Assembly (NCBI GenBank): GCA_029782135.1
Contig: JAKOVI010000098.1
Location: 1 to 50,189, forward strand
DNA from: Bacillota bacterium
GTDB lineage: Bacteria > Bacillota > UBA4882 > UBA10575
Direction of reading: 5' to 3'
Length of the DNA: 50,189 nt
Positions 1 to 8,339 of the stretch are shown piece by piece (position 1 is the first letter of the stretch; every line of letters starts with the position of its first letter). Made by a program: the position numbers and the translations under genes. Below the pieces are notes generated by a model, which was not told where the DNA came from, made no database searches, and saw nothing but the letters and a program-made list of their open reading frames with translations.

Positions 1-528
1 CGGTATACCGAGAAGTTAATCATCAGCTTTGCCGACATCTCTTGTTACCGGCGGGTAAAGCAGAATCTGAGCGCCGGCGGATTCGCCGGTTACCGGGAGT
101 TCGACGTAGAAAGCATACATACGCTCGCCGCCGGCCTCCAGCATTTAAACCAGAGATGGCAGCTGAAGATCGCAACCTGCGGCGAAAGAATCGATCTCAC
201 GACATACGGCATTACGCCGAATAAATGTATCGATGATCATTTATTGGCCGAACTCTTCCCCGCAGACCGTGTTTTAATGGAGTTTCTGGGGTACCAGGCG
301 CCTCCGGCGGCCTTGTTCCCCTCTGTCCGGGTAACAACCCGGCCGCGCCCCGGCAGCCTGAAGGACCGTGGACAGCGTGCTGCCTGCGGCTGTATTGTCA
401 GTAAGGATATCGGCCAGTACAACACCTGTCCGCATCTCTGCAAATACTGCTATGCGAATCACTCGGAAGAACTGGTCCGCCAGAATTACCGCCGCCGGGA
501 TGTAGAAGCCGAAACCATGGTCAAATGA
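1..528 (+). CDS. DUF1848 family protein, C-terminal part
   Basis: An open frame runs in from the left edge and stops at 528, so only about the last 175 residues are seen. The tail has a dense cysteine pattern (ACGCIVSKDIGQYNTCPHLC followed by KYCYANHS), the hallmark of the DUF1848 C-terminus and similar to metal or iron-sulfur binding sites. The biochemical role of DUF1848 is not established. Some members are annotated as related to radical-SAM or DNA-repair photolyase-like proteins, but no CxxxCxxC radical-SAM site can be judged here because the N-terminus is missing. It converges on the acetyltransferase gene with only two bases between the stops, and no terminator hairpin is visible. Confidence 0.8.
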   Translation, partial: RYTEKLIISFADISCYRRVKQNLSAGGFAGYREFDVESIHTLAAGLQHLNQRWQLKIATCGERIDLTTYGITPNKCIDDHLLAELFPADRVLMEFLGYQAPPAALFPSVRVTTRPRPGSLKDRGQRAACGCIVSKDIGQYNTCPHLCKYCYANHSEELVRQNYRRRDVEAETMVK

Positions 529-530
529 TC

Positions 531-980
531 CTAAACCTCTGCTTGCATTTGTTTTTTAAAGATGTATTGGGTCTTGCTTAACTCATAACCGGCCCGCTGG
601 TAAAACTGGTGGGCCCCTTTCCGTACAATATTCGAACCCAAACACACCTGGGCACACCCTTGTGTCTTTGCCCATTCCTCTACCGCCGCCAGTAAACGGC
701 GGCCGATGCCCATCCGCCGGCAACCTTCCTCCACCACCAGCCCGGCAATCTCCACCATCTTCTCCTTATGTAAAGGCTGGTACAGGAAGGCATGCACCCA
801 GCCGGCTCCTTCGCCGGCAATTTCCGCAACATAAACAACATGATCCGCGCGCTTCATGAGATCCTCCAGGCGGGTTCTCACCCTGGCAGGTTCTTCTGCA
901 TACCCCAACTGCCCGGCTAATTTGGCAAGGAAGGCATCGTCTTCCGGCACCGCCGGTCTTACCGCAACTGTTCTTTCCAT
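531..980 (-). CDS. GNAT family N-acetyltransferase
   Basis: A 149-residue single-domain GNAT protein. It should transfer an acetyl group from acetyl-CoA to an amine; the substrate cannot be read from the sequence. The central part has the acetyl-CoA binding motif A (VEEGCRRMGIGRRLL, of the Q/RxxGxG/A type, about residues 84-98). It is followed by the usual C-terminal segment ending in AHQFYQRAGYELSKTQYIF, where the F-Y-x-x-x-G-Y pattern is typical. The ATG at 980 is preceded by a strong AGGAGGAAG ribosome site. It stands alone, between pdxS upstream and the convergent DUF1848 gene. The length is normal for the family. Confidence 0.85.
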   Translation of the reverse strand: MERTVAVRPAVPEDDAFLAKLAGQLGYAEEPARVRTRLEDLMKRADHVVYVAEIAGEGAGWVHAFLYQPLHKEKMVEIAGLVVEEGCRRMGIGRRLLAAVEEWAKTQGCAQVCLGSNIVRKGAHQFYQRAGYELSKTQYIFKKQMQAEV

Positions 981-1100
981 CAGTTCTCTTCCTCCATCCT
1001 GTTCGTAATCTGATCCTCGTCTCCTACCTTGTTCTCAATCTTATAATTCGTCACCAACTTCATTTTTACTTTTTTAAGGGAAAATCCTTTCGGACAGATA

Positions 1101-1145
1101 AAAGAAAAAACCTATATCTTGGTAGTTGGATACCAGATATAGGCT
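1101..1145 (-). terminator. rho-independent terminator of pdxS
   Basis: On the minus strand the hairpin arms CCTATATCTGGTA and TACCAAGATATAGG (13 pairs, one bulged base, loop TCCAAC) are followed directly by TTTTTTCTTTT. It lies about 30 bases past the pdxS stop. Confidence 0.85.
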
Positions 1146-1174
1146 TAACTTCCCGTCGAAAAAAGGGCTCACGC

Positions 1175-2059
1175 TTAACGGCTGCGGTCGGCCATCCGGT
1201 TCTCGGGCGCCAGGCCGGCCACGGAAATCCCGCGCATTGCTTCGCCCAAACCGCGCGAGACTTCAGCCAGACGTTGGGCATCTTTAAAGTGGGCGACCGC
1301 TTCAACAATCGCCTTCGCCCGGGCGGCCGGGTTTGCCGATTTAAAGATCCCGGAACCGACAAAAACCCCGTCACAGCCAAGCTGCATCATCATTGCCGCA
1401 TCAGCCGGGATCGCCACACCCCCGGCGGCAAAATTGACGACCGGTAGCCGTCCTAACTCTTTCGTTTTCTGCACCAGTTCGACCGGAACCCTCATCTCGA
1501 GGGCCAGACGCGTCAATTCTTCTTCCGATGCGTTCTTCAGGGCGGCAATCTCTTCCGCGATCGTCCGGACATGCTTCACCGCTTCAACAATGTCACCGGT
1601 TCCGGCTTCCCCCTTGGTCCTGATCATTGCCGCGCCCTCATTAATCCGGCGCAGGGCTTCGCCGAGATTCCGCGCGCCACAGACAAAGGGGACCTTAAAC
1701 TTGGTCTTATCGATATGATAACGGTCGTCCGCCGGGGTCAGCACTTCGCTTTCGTCTATAAAGTCAATCCCAATAGCTTCGAGGATCTGCGCCTCGACGA
1801 AGTGGCCAATCCGGACCTTCGCCATCACCGGAATGTTCACTGCTTCTTTAATTTTGAGGATCATCTCCGGATCGGACATCCGCGCTACGCCGCCTTCCGC
1901 CCGGATATCGGCCGGCACCCGTTCCAAAGCCATCACCGCAACCGCCCCGGCCTCCTCGGCAATCTTCGCCTGTTCCGGAGTGGTCACATCCATGATCACG
2001 CCGTTAATAAAGGTCTCCGCCAGTCCCTTGTTTCCAGTATTCGTGCCCTTCATCGTCAT
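1175..2059 (-). CDS. pdxS: pyridoxal 5'-phosphate synthase subunit PdxS
   Basis: The synthase subunit of the DXP-independent vitamin B6 pathway. It condenses ribose 5-phosphate, glyceraldehyde 3-phosphate and ammonia to pyridoxal 5'-phosphate, normally as a dodecamer fed with ammonia by the glutaminase PdxT. The 294 residues match the family length. Asp24 ([10 protein letters not shown]), Lys81 (MAKVRIGH) and Lys149 ([10 protein letters not shown]) occupy the known catalytic positions, and the (beta/alpha)8 barrel is complete. The ATG at 2059 follows GAGAGG. pdxT, usually directly downstream, is not adjacent: pdxS is followed by its own terminator and then the GNAT gene. A candidate promoter lies 155 bases upstream with a structured leader in between. 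Confidence 0.97.
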   Translation of the reverse strand: MTMKGTNTGNKGLAETFINGVIMDVTTPEQAKIAEEAGAVAVMALERVPADIRAEGGVARMSDPEMILKIKEAVNIPVMAKVRIGHFVEAQILEAIGIDFIDESEVLTPADDRYHIDKTKFKVPFVCGARNLGEALRRINEGAAMIRTKGEAGTGDIVEAVKHVRTIAEEIAALKNASEEELTRLALEMRVPVELVQKTKELGRLPVVNFAAGGVAIPADAAMMMQLGCDGVFVGSGIFKSANPAARAKAIVEAVAHFKDAQRLAEVSRGLGEAMRGISVAGLAPENRMADRSR

Positions 2060-2109
2060 CGGACCTCTCTCCCTTACAATCTAACATTGCCTTAATCATT
2101 ATTCTTTCA

Positions 2110-2163
2110 CTTCCGGCAGCGCCAAACGTACAACTTGAGTTTGTAAAGCGCCTGGTCCGGAAG
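2110..2163 (-). promoter_or_regulatory. long hairpin in the pdxS leader
   Basis: Between the candidate pdxS promoter and its start codon the transcript can fold into an extended hairpin. The outer arms are CTTCCGG and CCGGAAG, followed inward by CAG/CTG and CGC/GCG with one bulged G, and ACAA/TTGT near the tip. The base lies about 50 bases before the start codon. No known riboswitch class was recognised, and there is no U-tract, so it is not a simple terminator. A role in mRNA stability or regulation is inference. Confidence 0.45.
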
Positions 2164-2220
2164 GCCCGCCCGTTAACTCTCGCTGTTTAACAGGGATTTT
2201 CCTTGCGTTCTGTTCAAAAT

Positions 2221-2249
2221 ATTATACAGGAATAATTTCGGAAAAACAA
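2221..2249 (-). promoter_or_regulatory. SigA-type promoter of pdxS
   Basis: On the minus strand TTGTTT (2244-2249) and TATAAT (2221-2226) are separated by exactly 17 bases. Transcription would start near 2213 and give a leader of about 155 bases before pdxS. Confidence 0.6.
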
Positions 2250-2272
2250 GTCCTCCTCCGGGCACCCGACTT
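2241..2272 (-). terminator. possible terminator after argH
   Basis: On the minus strand AAGT-CGGG-TG-CCCG-gaggagg-ACTT can fold and is followed by GTTTTT. The stem is interrupted and it overlaps the -35 box of the pdxS promoter, so this is a weak call. Confidence 0.35.
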
Positions 2273-2324
2273 TAATAAGTTTTTAAATCTCTTCTTCACC
2301 CGTCAGCCGCGACAGGCTTCCGGC

Positions 2325-3701
2325 CTACCACTCCGGCGTAAACAACTCGACTTCCATCCCGACCAGGCTTTTAATTTTTCCGGCGATCGCCGTTTCGGCA
2401 CTCTCGACATAGTTTAACAGTTCGGCGTGGGCCTGTTGCGCTTTGTCCAGTCTTAAATTCCCGGTCGCCCCGGTATGGGTTTTCTTGCGGATCACCTCAT
2501 CAGGATCCATGGCCTTTAGTTTATCCAAGTTCAGGCCGATCTCCCGGTAGGCGTCCCGGAACGGCATCCCCTGGGCGACCAGTTCGAGAGCGGCATCGGT
2601 GGCGTAAATCTCCGGAATAAAGCCGGCGCGCAAATGCTCCTCATTCACCTTGACCTTCCGGATCGCCAAATCCATGATCTTCATACAGCCGAGACCGGTA
2701 TTAACCCCCCGGATGAACGGCTCCTTTGTCTCCTGGAAATCCCGGTTATAACCGGCGGGCAAGGCTTTAATGATCCCTTTAATCTGCTGGTTACAGGCGG
2801 CAACCGTCGACGCTTTCGCGCGTAAAAGCTCAAGTGCGCAAGGGTTCTTCTTTTGCGGCATGATACTACTCCCCGAACAGAGGTTATCCGGCAGCGTGAA
2901 GTAGCGAAACTCCGGCATCGAGAAGAGGATCAGATCCTGGGCCATTTTACTGAGGGTCAGGATGACTTGTTCAACGGCGTCGAGGATGATCGACTCCATC
3001 TTCCCGCGGCTGTTATTGGCATATAAGACGTTATTCTGAACCTTGGTAAACCCCAGGAGCTCGGCCACCAATTCCCGGTCCAAAGGCAAGGGCACCCCGT
3101 AGCTGGCCGCCGAACCGAGCGGGCATTGATTGTTGATCTCGTAGGCCGTCCGGACCAACAACAGATCGTCGAGCAGCTGTTCGGCGTAAGCGCCCGCCCA
3201 TAAACCGACCGAGGAGGGCATGGCGATCTGCATATGGGTGCGCCCGGGCATCGGTACCCATTGGTGTTCCTCCGCAAAAGCGAGCAGATTCTTCACCAAG
3301 GTCAGACCGTTTTTCATAAAATCAAGGAGAAAGCCGCGGGCATAGAGACGGGTGGCGACGATCACCTGATCGTTCCGGGACCGGCCGGTATGGATCTTTT
3401 TCCCGGCATCGCCGGTACAGGCCGTCAGGTAATTCTCAATCGCCGTGTGCCCGTCCTCGTCCGCCTGTCGGATCGGAAACGAACCGTTCTGGCCGGCCTG
3501 GATAATCTCAATTAACCCTTTTTTTAACGCCGCCAGTTCGTCGCCGGTCAGGATCCCGATCTTCTCCAGCATGGTCGCATGGGCCAGACTGGCCGCACAG
3601 TCGGCGGCCAGGAGATGCTGGTCCAACTGGTAATCGAGGCCGACGGTGAACTTCTCCACCTGCGCATCAAGGTCGTAGTTTTTCTGCCATAATTTACCCA
3701 T
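2325..3701 (-). CDS. argH: argininosuccinate lyase
   Basis: Cleaves argininosuccinate to arginine and fumarate, the last step of arginine synthesis, as a cytosolic homotetramer of the fumarase/aspartase superfamily. The 458 residues are the normal length. Visible are the substrate-binding region DEDGHTAIE (82-90), GRSRNDQ (106-112), the THMQ histidine region (154-160) and the superfamily signature GSSIMPQKKNP (277-287) that carries the catalytic serine loop. The ATG at 3701 lies three bases after the argG stop, and its ribosome site TTAGGAG is inside the end of argG. argG and argH therefore form one translationally close operon. Confidence 0.98.
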   Translation of the reverse strand: MGKLWQKNYDLDAQVEKFTVGLDYQLDQHLLAADCAASLAHATMLEKIGILTGDELAALKKGLIEIIQAGQNGSFPIRQADEDGHTAIENYLTACTGDAGKKIHTGRSRNDQVIVATRLYARGFLLDFMKNGLTLVKNLLAFAEEHQWVPMPGRTHMQIAMPSSVGLWAGAYAEQLLDDLLLVRTAYEINNQCPLGSAASYGVPLPLDRELVAELLGFTKVQNNVLYANNSRGKMESIILDAVEQVILTLSKMAQDLILFSMPEFRYFTLPDNLCSGSSIMPQKKNPCALELLRAKASTVAACNQQIKGIIKALPAGYNRDFQETKEPFIRGVNTGLGCMKIMDLAIRKVKVNEEHLRAGFIPEIYATDAALELVAQGMPFRDAYREIGLNLDKLKAMDPDEVIRKKTHTGATGNLRLDKAQQAHAELLNYVESAETAIAGKIKSLVGMEVELFTPEW

Positions 3702-3704
3702 CTT

Positions 3705-4955
3705 CTATTCGACTCCTAACTTTTGCTTCCGTTTGGCCAAAATCTCAAACGGCAAGCCCCGTACTTTCGCTGCATTCGCGCACCAGCGCTGGTCGAAACC
3801 GGAGGCTTTAATCGAACGGATCTCCGGTGAAAAGAGCGAGGTATCCGAACTTTCCCGTTCGGCAATGATCATATTCCCTTTATACAGTTTCACCTTGGTC
3901 GTCCCGTAAACCATCTTTTGACTCTGCGCAATGAACGCATCAAGATCCTCTTTGAGCGGATGGAACCATTCCCCATGGTAAACCATGTAAGCCCACTTGG
4001 CGTCGACGATCTTCTTGAACTGCCGTTCTTCCTTGGTCAGGCAGGCGCCTTCCAGATCTTGTTTCACTTTGAGGATAACATGGGCCGCCGGCGCTTCATA
4101 GATTTCCCGGCTCTTTAAGTCCATAATCCCGTCTTCAAAAATATCAATCAACCCGATCCCGTTGCGGCCGGCAATGACGTTCAAGGCCGGAATCAACTCG
4201 CCGAGTTTCATCCGCTGCCCGTTGAGGGCCACCGGCACCCCTTCCTCAAAGGTAAGCTCCACAAATTCCGCCTTGTCCGGGGCTTTTTCCGGCGGGGTCA
4301 GCCACATCCAAATGTCATCTGGGATTTGTTGGTTCAGATCAACCGCTCCCGAAGCGATCGAGCGGCACCACATTGTTTTGTCGTCCCCACCGACGATAAA
4401 CTCCTCGACCGGTACCCCCCAATACTCACAGAGAGCCAATTCTTCCTGTCTGGTCAGGTCGAAATCACGCACCGGCGCCAGGATCTCCAAGTCCGGCGCA
4501 AACATTTTAAAGACGTTATGCATCCGGTACTGGTCGTTCCCCCGGCCGGTCGAACCTTCAAGGATACTGTCACAGCCCAATTCCAACGCTTTTTTGGCGA
4601 CAAGCTTCCCGATCAACTGCCGGGTCATCGAAGTGGAGACCGGGTAGCCATTGTAATCGGAATTCGCCTGGATGGCTTTTTTCAACCAGACCTCGGTAAA
4701 CTCTTCTTTCGCATCGATCAAAATCGGATCAATATTTAACTTCTTCGCCCTGCTGATACAGAGTTGCATCTCTTCTTCGCCCTGGCCGACATCGACATTG
4801 ATCGCGATAATTTCTTCCGCTTTGTACACACGGCGGAGAAGCTCAATCCCTAAAGTACTATCCAAACCGCCTGAGTAGGCAATGGCACACTTTTTCACTT
4901 TCGGAACCGGTGTTGCTTCGATCTTCTGTAAGATTTCGTTAATTGTTTGGGCCAT
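3705..4955 (-). CDS. argG: argininosuccinate synthase
   Basis: Joins citrulline and aspartate with ATP to argininosuccinate in arginine synthesis. The 416 residues fit the family. The N-terminal PP-loop AYSGGLDST (26-34) is the ATP pyrophosphatase signature. The family segments EGSTGRGNDQYR and DKTMWCRSIA follow in order. The ATG at 4955 is preceded by AGGAGGTGG. It is the first gene of argGH and is driven by a strong promoter whose -10 region overlaps a palindrome that could be an ArgR operator. No carbamoyl-phosphate or ornithine-pathway gene is nearby, so citrulline must come from genes elsewhere. Confidence 0.98.
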   Translation of the reverse strand: MAQTINEILQKIEATPVPKVKKCAIAYSGGLDSTLGIELLRRVYKAEEIIAINVDVGQGEEEMQLCISRAKKLNIDPILIDAKEEFTEVWLKKAIQANSDYNGYPVSTSMTRQLIGKLVAKKALELGCDSILEGSTGRGNDQYRMHNVFKMFAPDLEILAPVRDFDLTRQEELALCEYWGVPVEEFIVGGDDKTMWCRSIASGAVDLNQQIPDDIWMWLTPPEKAPDKAEFVELTFEEGVPVALNGQRMKLGELIPALNVIAGRNGIGLIDIFEDGIMDLKSREIYEAPAAHVILKVKQDLEGACLTKEERQFKKIVDAKWAYMVYHGEWFHPLKEDLDAFIAQSQKMVYGTTKVKLYKGNMIIAERESSDTSLFSPEIRSIKASGFDQRWCANAAKVRGLPFEILAKRKQKLGVE

Positions 4956-4968
4956 TTCTAACCACCTC

Positions 4969-4993
4969 CTGTAATATTATACATAATATACAG
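4969..4993. promoter_or_regulatory. palindromic operator candidate (ArgR-like)
   Basis: A 25-base imperfect palindrome begins CTGTA and ends TACAG. It covers the argG -10 box and reaches the ribosome site. AT-rich palindromes of this kind, with TGTA-type half sites, are what ArgR/AhrC boxes look like. Assignment to ArgR rests on position in front of argG and is inference. Confidence 0.45.
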
Positions 4994-5013
4994 TAAAGCA
5001 AAATCATTGTCAA
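4985..5013 (-). promoter_or_regulatory. SigA-type promoter of argGH
   Basis: On the minus strand TTGACA (5008-5013) and TATATT (4985-4990) with a 17-base spacer. The initiation region lies inside the palindrome at 4969-4993. Confidence 0.8.
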
Positions 5014-5189
5014 GCCTTGCTATAAAATAATTTTCGTTAAAAATGATTATATAAATATGCCACCTTCTTGTATAATTATTACTATCCGCTGTCCACTCAG
5101 GGCTTGCCTTCGCCGGTTTTTCACCGATCTTTGCATGGAGTTAACCTTCCCCTCCCCCCAACGGGCTCCTTTATATGGAATAAATAGTG

Positions 5190-5195
5190 TATAAT
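5190..5195 (+). promoter_or_regulatory. possible -10 box for azlCD
   Basis: A perfect TATAAT 58 bases before the azlC start. No good -35 box lies at the proper distance (TTTATA is only 14 bases upstream), so the promoter is uncertain. Confidence 0.3.
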
Positions 5196-5252
5196 ATGGA
5201 TCAACCATCGATTACCACCAGTATCAACTCAACATGGTAAAGGAAGAAGAGA

Positions 5253-5957
5253 ATGAAGAGAAACAACTTTTATCAGGGTGTGCAAGCCGGACTGCCGGTT
5301 GCCTTTGGTTACCTTCCGATCGCCGTTGCCTTCGGGGTTTTTGCCAAAAATACCGGCTTATCAACGACGGCGGCTGTTTTGATGTCAGTCGCGGTCTTTG
5401 CGGGCGCCAGCCAGTTTGTCGCGCTCAGCCTCCTGGCAATCGGGAACGGACACTGGCAGATCATCATTACCACCTTCATCCTTAATTTAAGGCATTTTCT
5501 CATGTCCGCCGCGGTGGCACCGCGCCTAAAGCCGGGCAAAATGGCGCCCCTGGTTGCTTTCGGGATAACGGATGAAACCTTTTCTATCCTCTCCTTCCAT
5601 CCGGCGGCGGAGAACAACCCGGCATTTGCCTTGGGAGTTAACACCATCGCCTATCTGGGCTGGGTAAGCGGGACCCTTGGCGGCGCCCTCATGGGCCAGG
5701 AACTGCCGGCATTGCTCCAAACCAGCATGGGCATTGCGCTTTATGCCATGTTCATCGGGCTGCTGGTTCCCAAACTGAAAACCTCCAAAACAGCCGTGTG
5801 CCTGACCATCCTCGCGATGGCGTTCAACGCTTTGTTCTCCTGGGGCCCGCCGCCCCTCTCCACCCTCGCGAAAGGGTGGAAGCTGATCATCACCACCATT
5901 CTTGTTTGCACCACCGGCACCCTATTCTTCCCGGAGGAGGTGGCAAAGGATGAATAA
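5253..5957 (+). CDS. azlC: AzlC family branched-chain amino acid exporter, large subunit
   Basis: A 234-residue integral membrane protein with hydrophobic segments throughout. It has the AzlC family N-terminus (GVQAGLPVAFGYLPIAVAFG) and the conserved AGASQFVALSLL and NLRHFLMSAA segments. AzlC with its small partner AzlD exports branched-chain amino acids and confers 4-azaleucine resistance in Bacillus subtilis; the E. coli pair YgaZH exports valine. The ATG at 5253 follows GGAAGAAGAG. The azlD start lies inside its last codons, an eight-base overlap, so the two subunits are probably made together. Confidence 0.92.
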   Translation: MKRNNFYQGVQAGLPVAFGYLPIAVAFGVFAKNTGLSTTAAVLMSVAVFAGASQFVALSLLAIGNGHWQIIITTFILNLRHFLMSAAVAPRLKPGKMAPLVAFGITDETFSILSFHPAAENNPAFALGVNTIAYLGWVSGTLGGALMGQELPALLQTSMGIALYAMFIGLLVPKLKTSKTAVCLTILAMAFNALFSWGPPPLSTLAKGWKLIITTILVCTTGTLFFPEEVAKDE

Positions 5958-6258
5958 ACAGGTTCTGCTGATGATCCTCGGCATGGCGCTGGGCACTTAT
6001 CTTCCCCGCCTCCTGCCGCTGGTTTTCGGTCTAAGCAACGCTTTACCCTCCTGGTTGAGACGCTTTCTCTCCTTTGTCCCTTATGCGCTCCTCAGCGCTT
6101 TGATCTTTCCGGAGCTTTTATTCTCGACCGGCAGTGTAGCTTCGGCCGTCGCCGGGGGCTTGGTCGCCCTGGCCTTAGCTTTTTACAACGTTAACTTGTT
6201 TTTAGTGGTGATCGGGGCAATTGCGGGGGTGTTGTTCACGCAATTGCTTGGCGGGTGA
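5950..6258 (+). CDS. azlD: AzlD family small subunit
   Basis: The small membrane partner of AzlC, 102 residues with about three to four hydrophobic helices and the family segment LGTYLPRLLPLVF near the N-terminus. The start is placed at the ATG at 5950 because GGAGG lies just upstream, inside azlC. Longer forms in the same frame would extend deep into azlC without a better ribosome site. It ends before a GC-rich hairpin with a TTCG loop (6299-6314) that lacks a U-tract and is not a clear terminator. Confidence 0.9.
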   Translation: MNKQVLLMILGMALGTYLPRLLPLVFGLSNALPSWLRRFLSFVPYALLSALIFPELLFSTGSVASAVAGGLVALALAFYNVNLFLVVIGAIAGVLFTQLLGG

Positions 6259-6384
6259 TCTCCGGCTCCCGCAGCGGTGACCGGGCTTCCCCCTGCCCCC
6301 CCGGTTCGCCGGGGCCTGAAAAGGAAAGCAAATCATAAAGATTAAGGCTGAAATAATGATCGAGATTTAAGGAGGTTAGTCCGC

Positions 6385-7926
6385 ATGACGACAGGGCGTC
6401 AATACAGGAATCCAGTCCTCACCGGTTTCTTCCCCGATCCTTCGATCATCAGGGTCGGCGAGGATTATTACATGGCCAATTCGACGTTTGAGTATTTCCC
6501 GGGGGTTGTGATCTCGCACTCCCGGGACCTGGTGCACTGGGAGATCATCGGCCATGCCTTCACCAAGAATGAAGATTTGGATTTGACCGGGATCGAAGAC
6601 TCCCATGGGCTCTGGGCGCCGGATATCTCCTATTACCAGGGAACTTACTATATCTTTGTCACCTTGCGGTTAAATGACATGTGCGGCCCGGACCGCCGGA
6701 AGATCGTCCACCGGCAGGTGATCGCCAAAGCCTCCCGCCCGGAAGGCCCTTACTCCAAACCGGCTTTTATTGACCACCGGGGAATCGATCCCTCGCATTT
6801 TGTCGACGACGACGGTACCCATTACATGCTGCTGAGCCCGGGCGCAACCCTTTTCAAATTGAATGCGGACTGTACGAAAATCGAAAGCGGGCCGGTTACG
6901 ATCTGGCCGGGGACCGGCGAACGCTGCCCGGAAGGTCCTCATCTTTTCAAACATAACGGTTACTACTATGTTGTGCTGGCCGAAGGGGGAACCGGTTACG
7001 GCCACCGGATTACGGTCGCCCGTTCGCGGAATCTTTACGGGCCTTATGAGCCGAGCCCCTATAACCCGGTCATGCGGCAGACCGATCCGGCGGCGCCGAT
7101 CCAGCGGACCGGCCATGGCAAACTGGTCCAGACCCAAAACGGCGACTGGTGGATCGTCTATTTATGCGGCCGGCCGAACGGCGGACCCTACACCACCTTA
7201 GGGCGGGAAACGGCGCTTGATCCCGTCCAATGGACCGGGGACGGCTGGTTCACGGTGAACTTCGGGAAGGGCCCGAGCCTGATCCAAACGGCGCCGGACC
7301 TGCCGGAAACACCTTACGAAGAGCAGTTCTTTGATGATTTTGACGGTGCGCAACTCGCCTTGCACTGGCAGTTCGTCCGCAACCCCGACCCGGAGGGGTG
7401 GTCCCTGACCGCCCGCCCCGGACACCTGCGGATCCTGACCGGGAACGGTTCCCTTGGTTCATTGGATGCCCGGAATATTATCGTGCGGCGCGAAAAACAC
7501 TTCCAGTACAGCGCAACCACCAAGCTGGAGTTCTCCCCGGTTTGCCAGGGTGAAGAAGCCGGGCTCGTCTGCTACCACGGAAGGCACTGCTTCATCAAGC
7601 TCTTTCTGACTTATGATGACGGATTAAAGGTCAAAGTGGTCGAAAACCGCAACGACCAGTTCACCTGTCTTGGGGAACGGGAGGTCCCGGCCGGGCCGCT
7701 TTATTTGAAAGTGTCCGTCAACGGCCAGCAGCGGGATTTCTACTTTAGCCTGGACCGGGAAGTCTGGGAACACTTAGGCAGTGTGCCGGACGCCTCGTTC
7801 CTGAGTAACGAGGGGGTCAAGATCGGCAAACACCATACCGGAACGATGGTCGGGATTTATGCCGTCAATGGGGGATCGGGCGCCCGGATCCCGGCCGATT
7901 TTGACTGGTTTGATTATTCTTTTTAA
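6385..7926 (+). CDS. glycoside hydrolase family 43 (beta-xylosidase / arabinofuranosidase type)
   Basis: A 513-residue GH43 enzyme without signal peptide, so probably cytosolic and acting on short xylo- or arabino-oligosaccharides. The five-bladed propeller covers about residues 8-310 with the three expected acids: Asp18 (FFPDPS, general base), Asp135 (GIDPSHF, pKa modulator) and Glu183 (CPEGPHLF, general acid). A C-terminal beta-sandwich (about 320-513, the domain common in GH43 xylosidases) follows. The ATG at 6385 has AAGGAGG nine bases upstream. There is no transporter or regulator next to it, so it is an isolated sugar gene. The exact substrate cannot be decided from the sequence. Confidence 0.92.
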   Translation: MTTGRQYRNPVLTGFFPDPSIIRVGEDYYMANSTFEYFPGVVISHSRDLVHWEIIGHAFTKNEDLDLTGIEDSHGLWAPDISYYQGTYYIFVTLRLNDMCGPDRRKIVHRQVIAKASRPEGPYSKPAFIDHRGIDPSHFVDDDGTHYMLLSPGATLFKLNADCTKIESGPVTIWPGTGERCPEGPHLFKHNGYYYVVLAEGGTGYGHRITVARSRNLYGPYEPSPYNPVMRQTDPAAPIQRTGHGKLVQTQNGDWWIVYLCGRPNGGPYTTLGRETALDPVQWTGDGWFTVNFGKGPSLIQTAPDLPETPYEEQFFDDFDGAQLALHWQFVRNPDPEGWSLTARPGHLRILTGNGSLGSLDARNIIVRREKHFQYSATTKLEFSPVCQGEEAGLVCYHGRHCFIKLFLTYDDGLKVKVVENRNDQFTCLGEREVPAGPLYLKVSVNGQQRDFYFSLDREVWEHLGSVPDASFLSNEGVKIGKHHTGTMVGIYAVNGGSGARIPADFDWFDYSF

Positions 7927-8015
7927 GTCTGCAATCTCTTCCGATCAATCCGGCCCTTGGTTTTCTTCACCATTTCTGTTCATTTAAACTGTTTCAAAGA
8001 ACTGCATCCTAAAGC

Positions 8016-8056
8016 GAAAATCCTGCTATGACCCAAACATAGCAGGATTTTTAATT
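8016..8056. terminator. bidirectional terminator between GH43 gene and the 61-residue gene
   Basis: Thirteen-pair perfect hairpin, arms AAATCCTGCTATG (8018-8030) and CATAGCAGGATTT (8038-8050) with a seven-base loop. T-rich runs follow on both strands, so it can serve both convergent genes. Confidence 0.85.
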
Positions 8057-8112
8057 CTTTATTGCCTCTACCCTTTTTGAACCGCCCGCCTTGGGAAAAA
8101 ACGCCCGATGCT

Positions 8113-8298
8113 TTAATCCCCGCTGCGCACCTTCCGGCTGATCGGCACTTTCACCGCTTTGTTTCCCCCGTGGTCATGCCCGGTTTTTAACTGGATTTTT
8201 TGCGATTTAACCTCCCGCGGGGTCGGGCGCCCCTTTAACAAATCGGCCCGCACCCCGACCTCTTTACCGATTGCTTCCGGCGTATGTTGCTCGCCCAT
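8113..8298 (-). CDS. small hypothetical protein, 61 residues
   Basis: I do not recognise this protein. It is a very basic, soluble, probably partly disordered peptide starting MGEQHTPEAIGKEVG and containing TGHDHGGNK near the C-terminus. Support for a real gene is the ribosome site GGGGAGGTGG before the ATG at 8298, its position 41 bases after the ychF gene in the same direction, and the good terminator right behind it. An overlapping frame on the opposite strand looks like a shadow. It may be cotranscribed with ychF. No function is proposed. Confidence 0.6.
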   Translation of the reverse strand: MGEQHTPEAIGKEVGVRADLLKGRPTPREVKSQKIQLKTGHDHGGNKAVKVPISRKVRSGD

Positions 8299-8339
8299 CG
8301 CGCCACCTCCCCTGGTATTTTACCCAGGGAGATGTTTCT

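Noticed and set aside
3234-3515. Open frames on the plus strand inside argH, argG, dnaE and other long minus-strand genes
   Set aside because: They have no ribosome sites, mirror well-conserved enzymes and are shadows caused by the GC-rich codon pattern.
6299-6314. CCCCGG-TTCG-CCGGGG hairpin after azlD
   Set aside because: No U-tract follows, so it is not called as a terminator.
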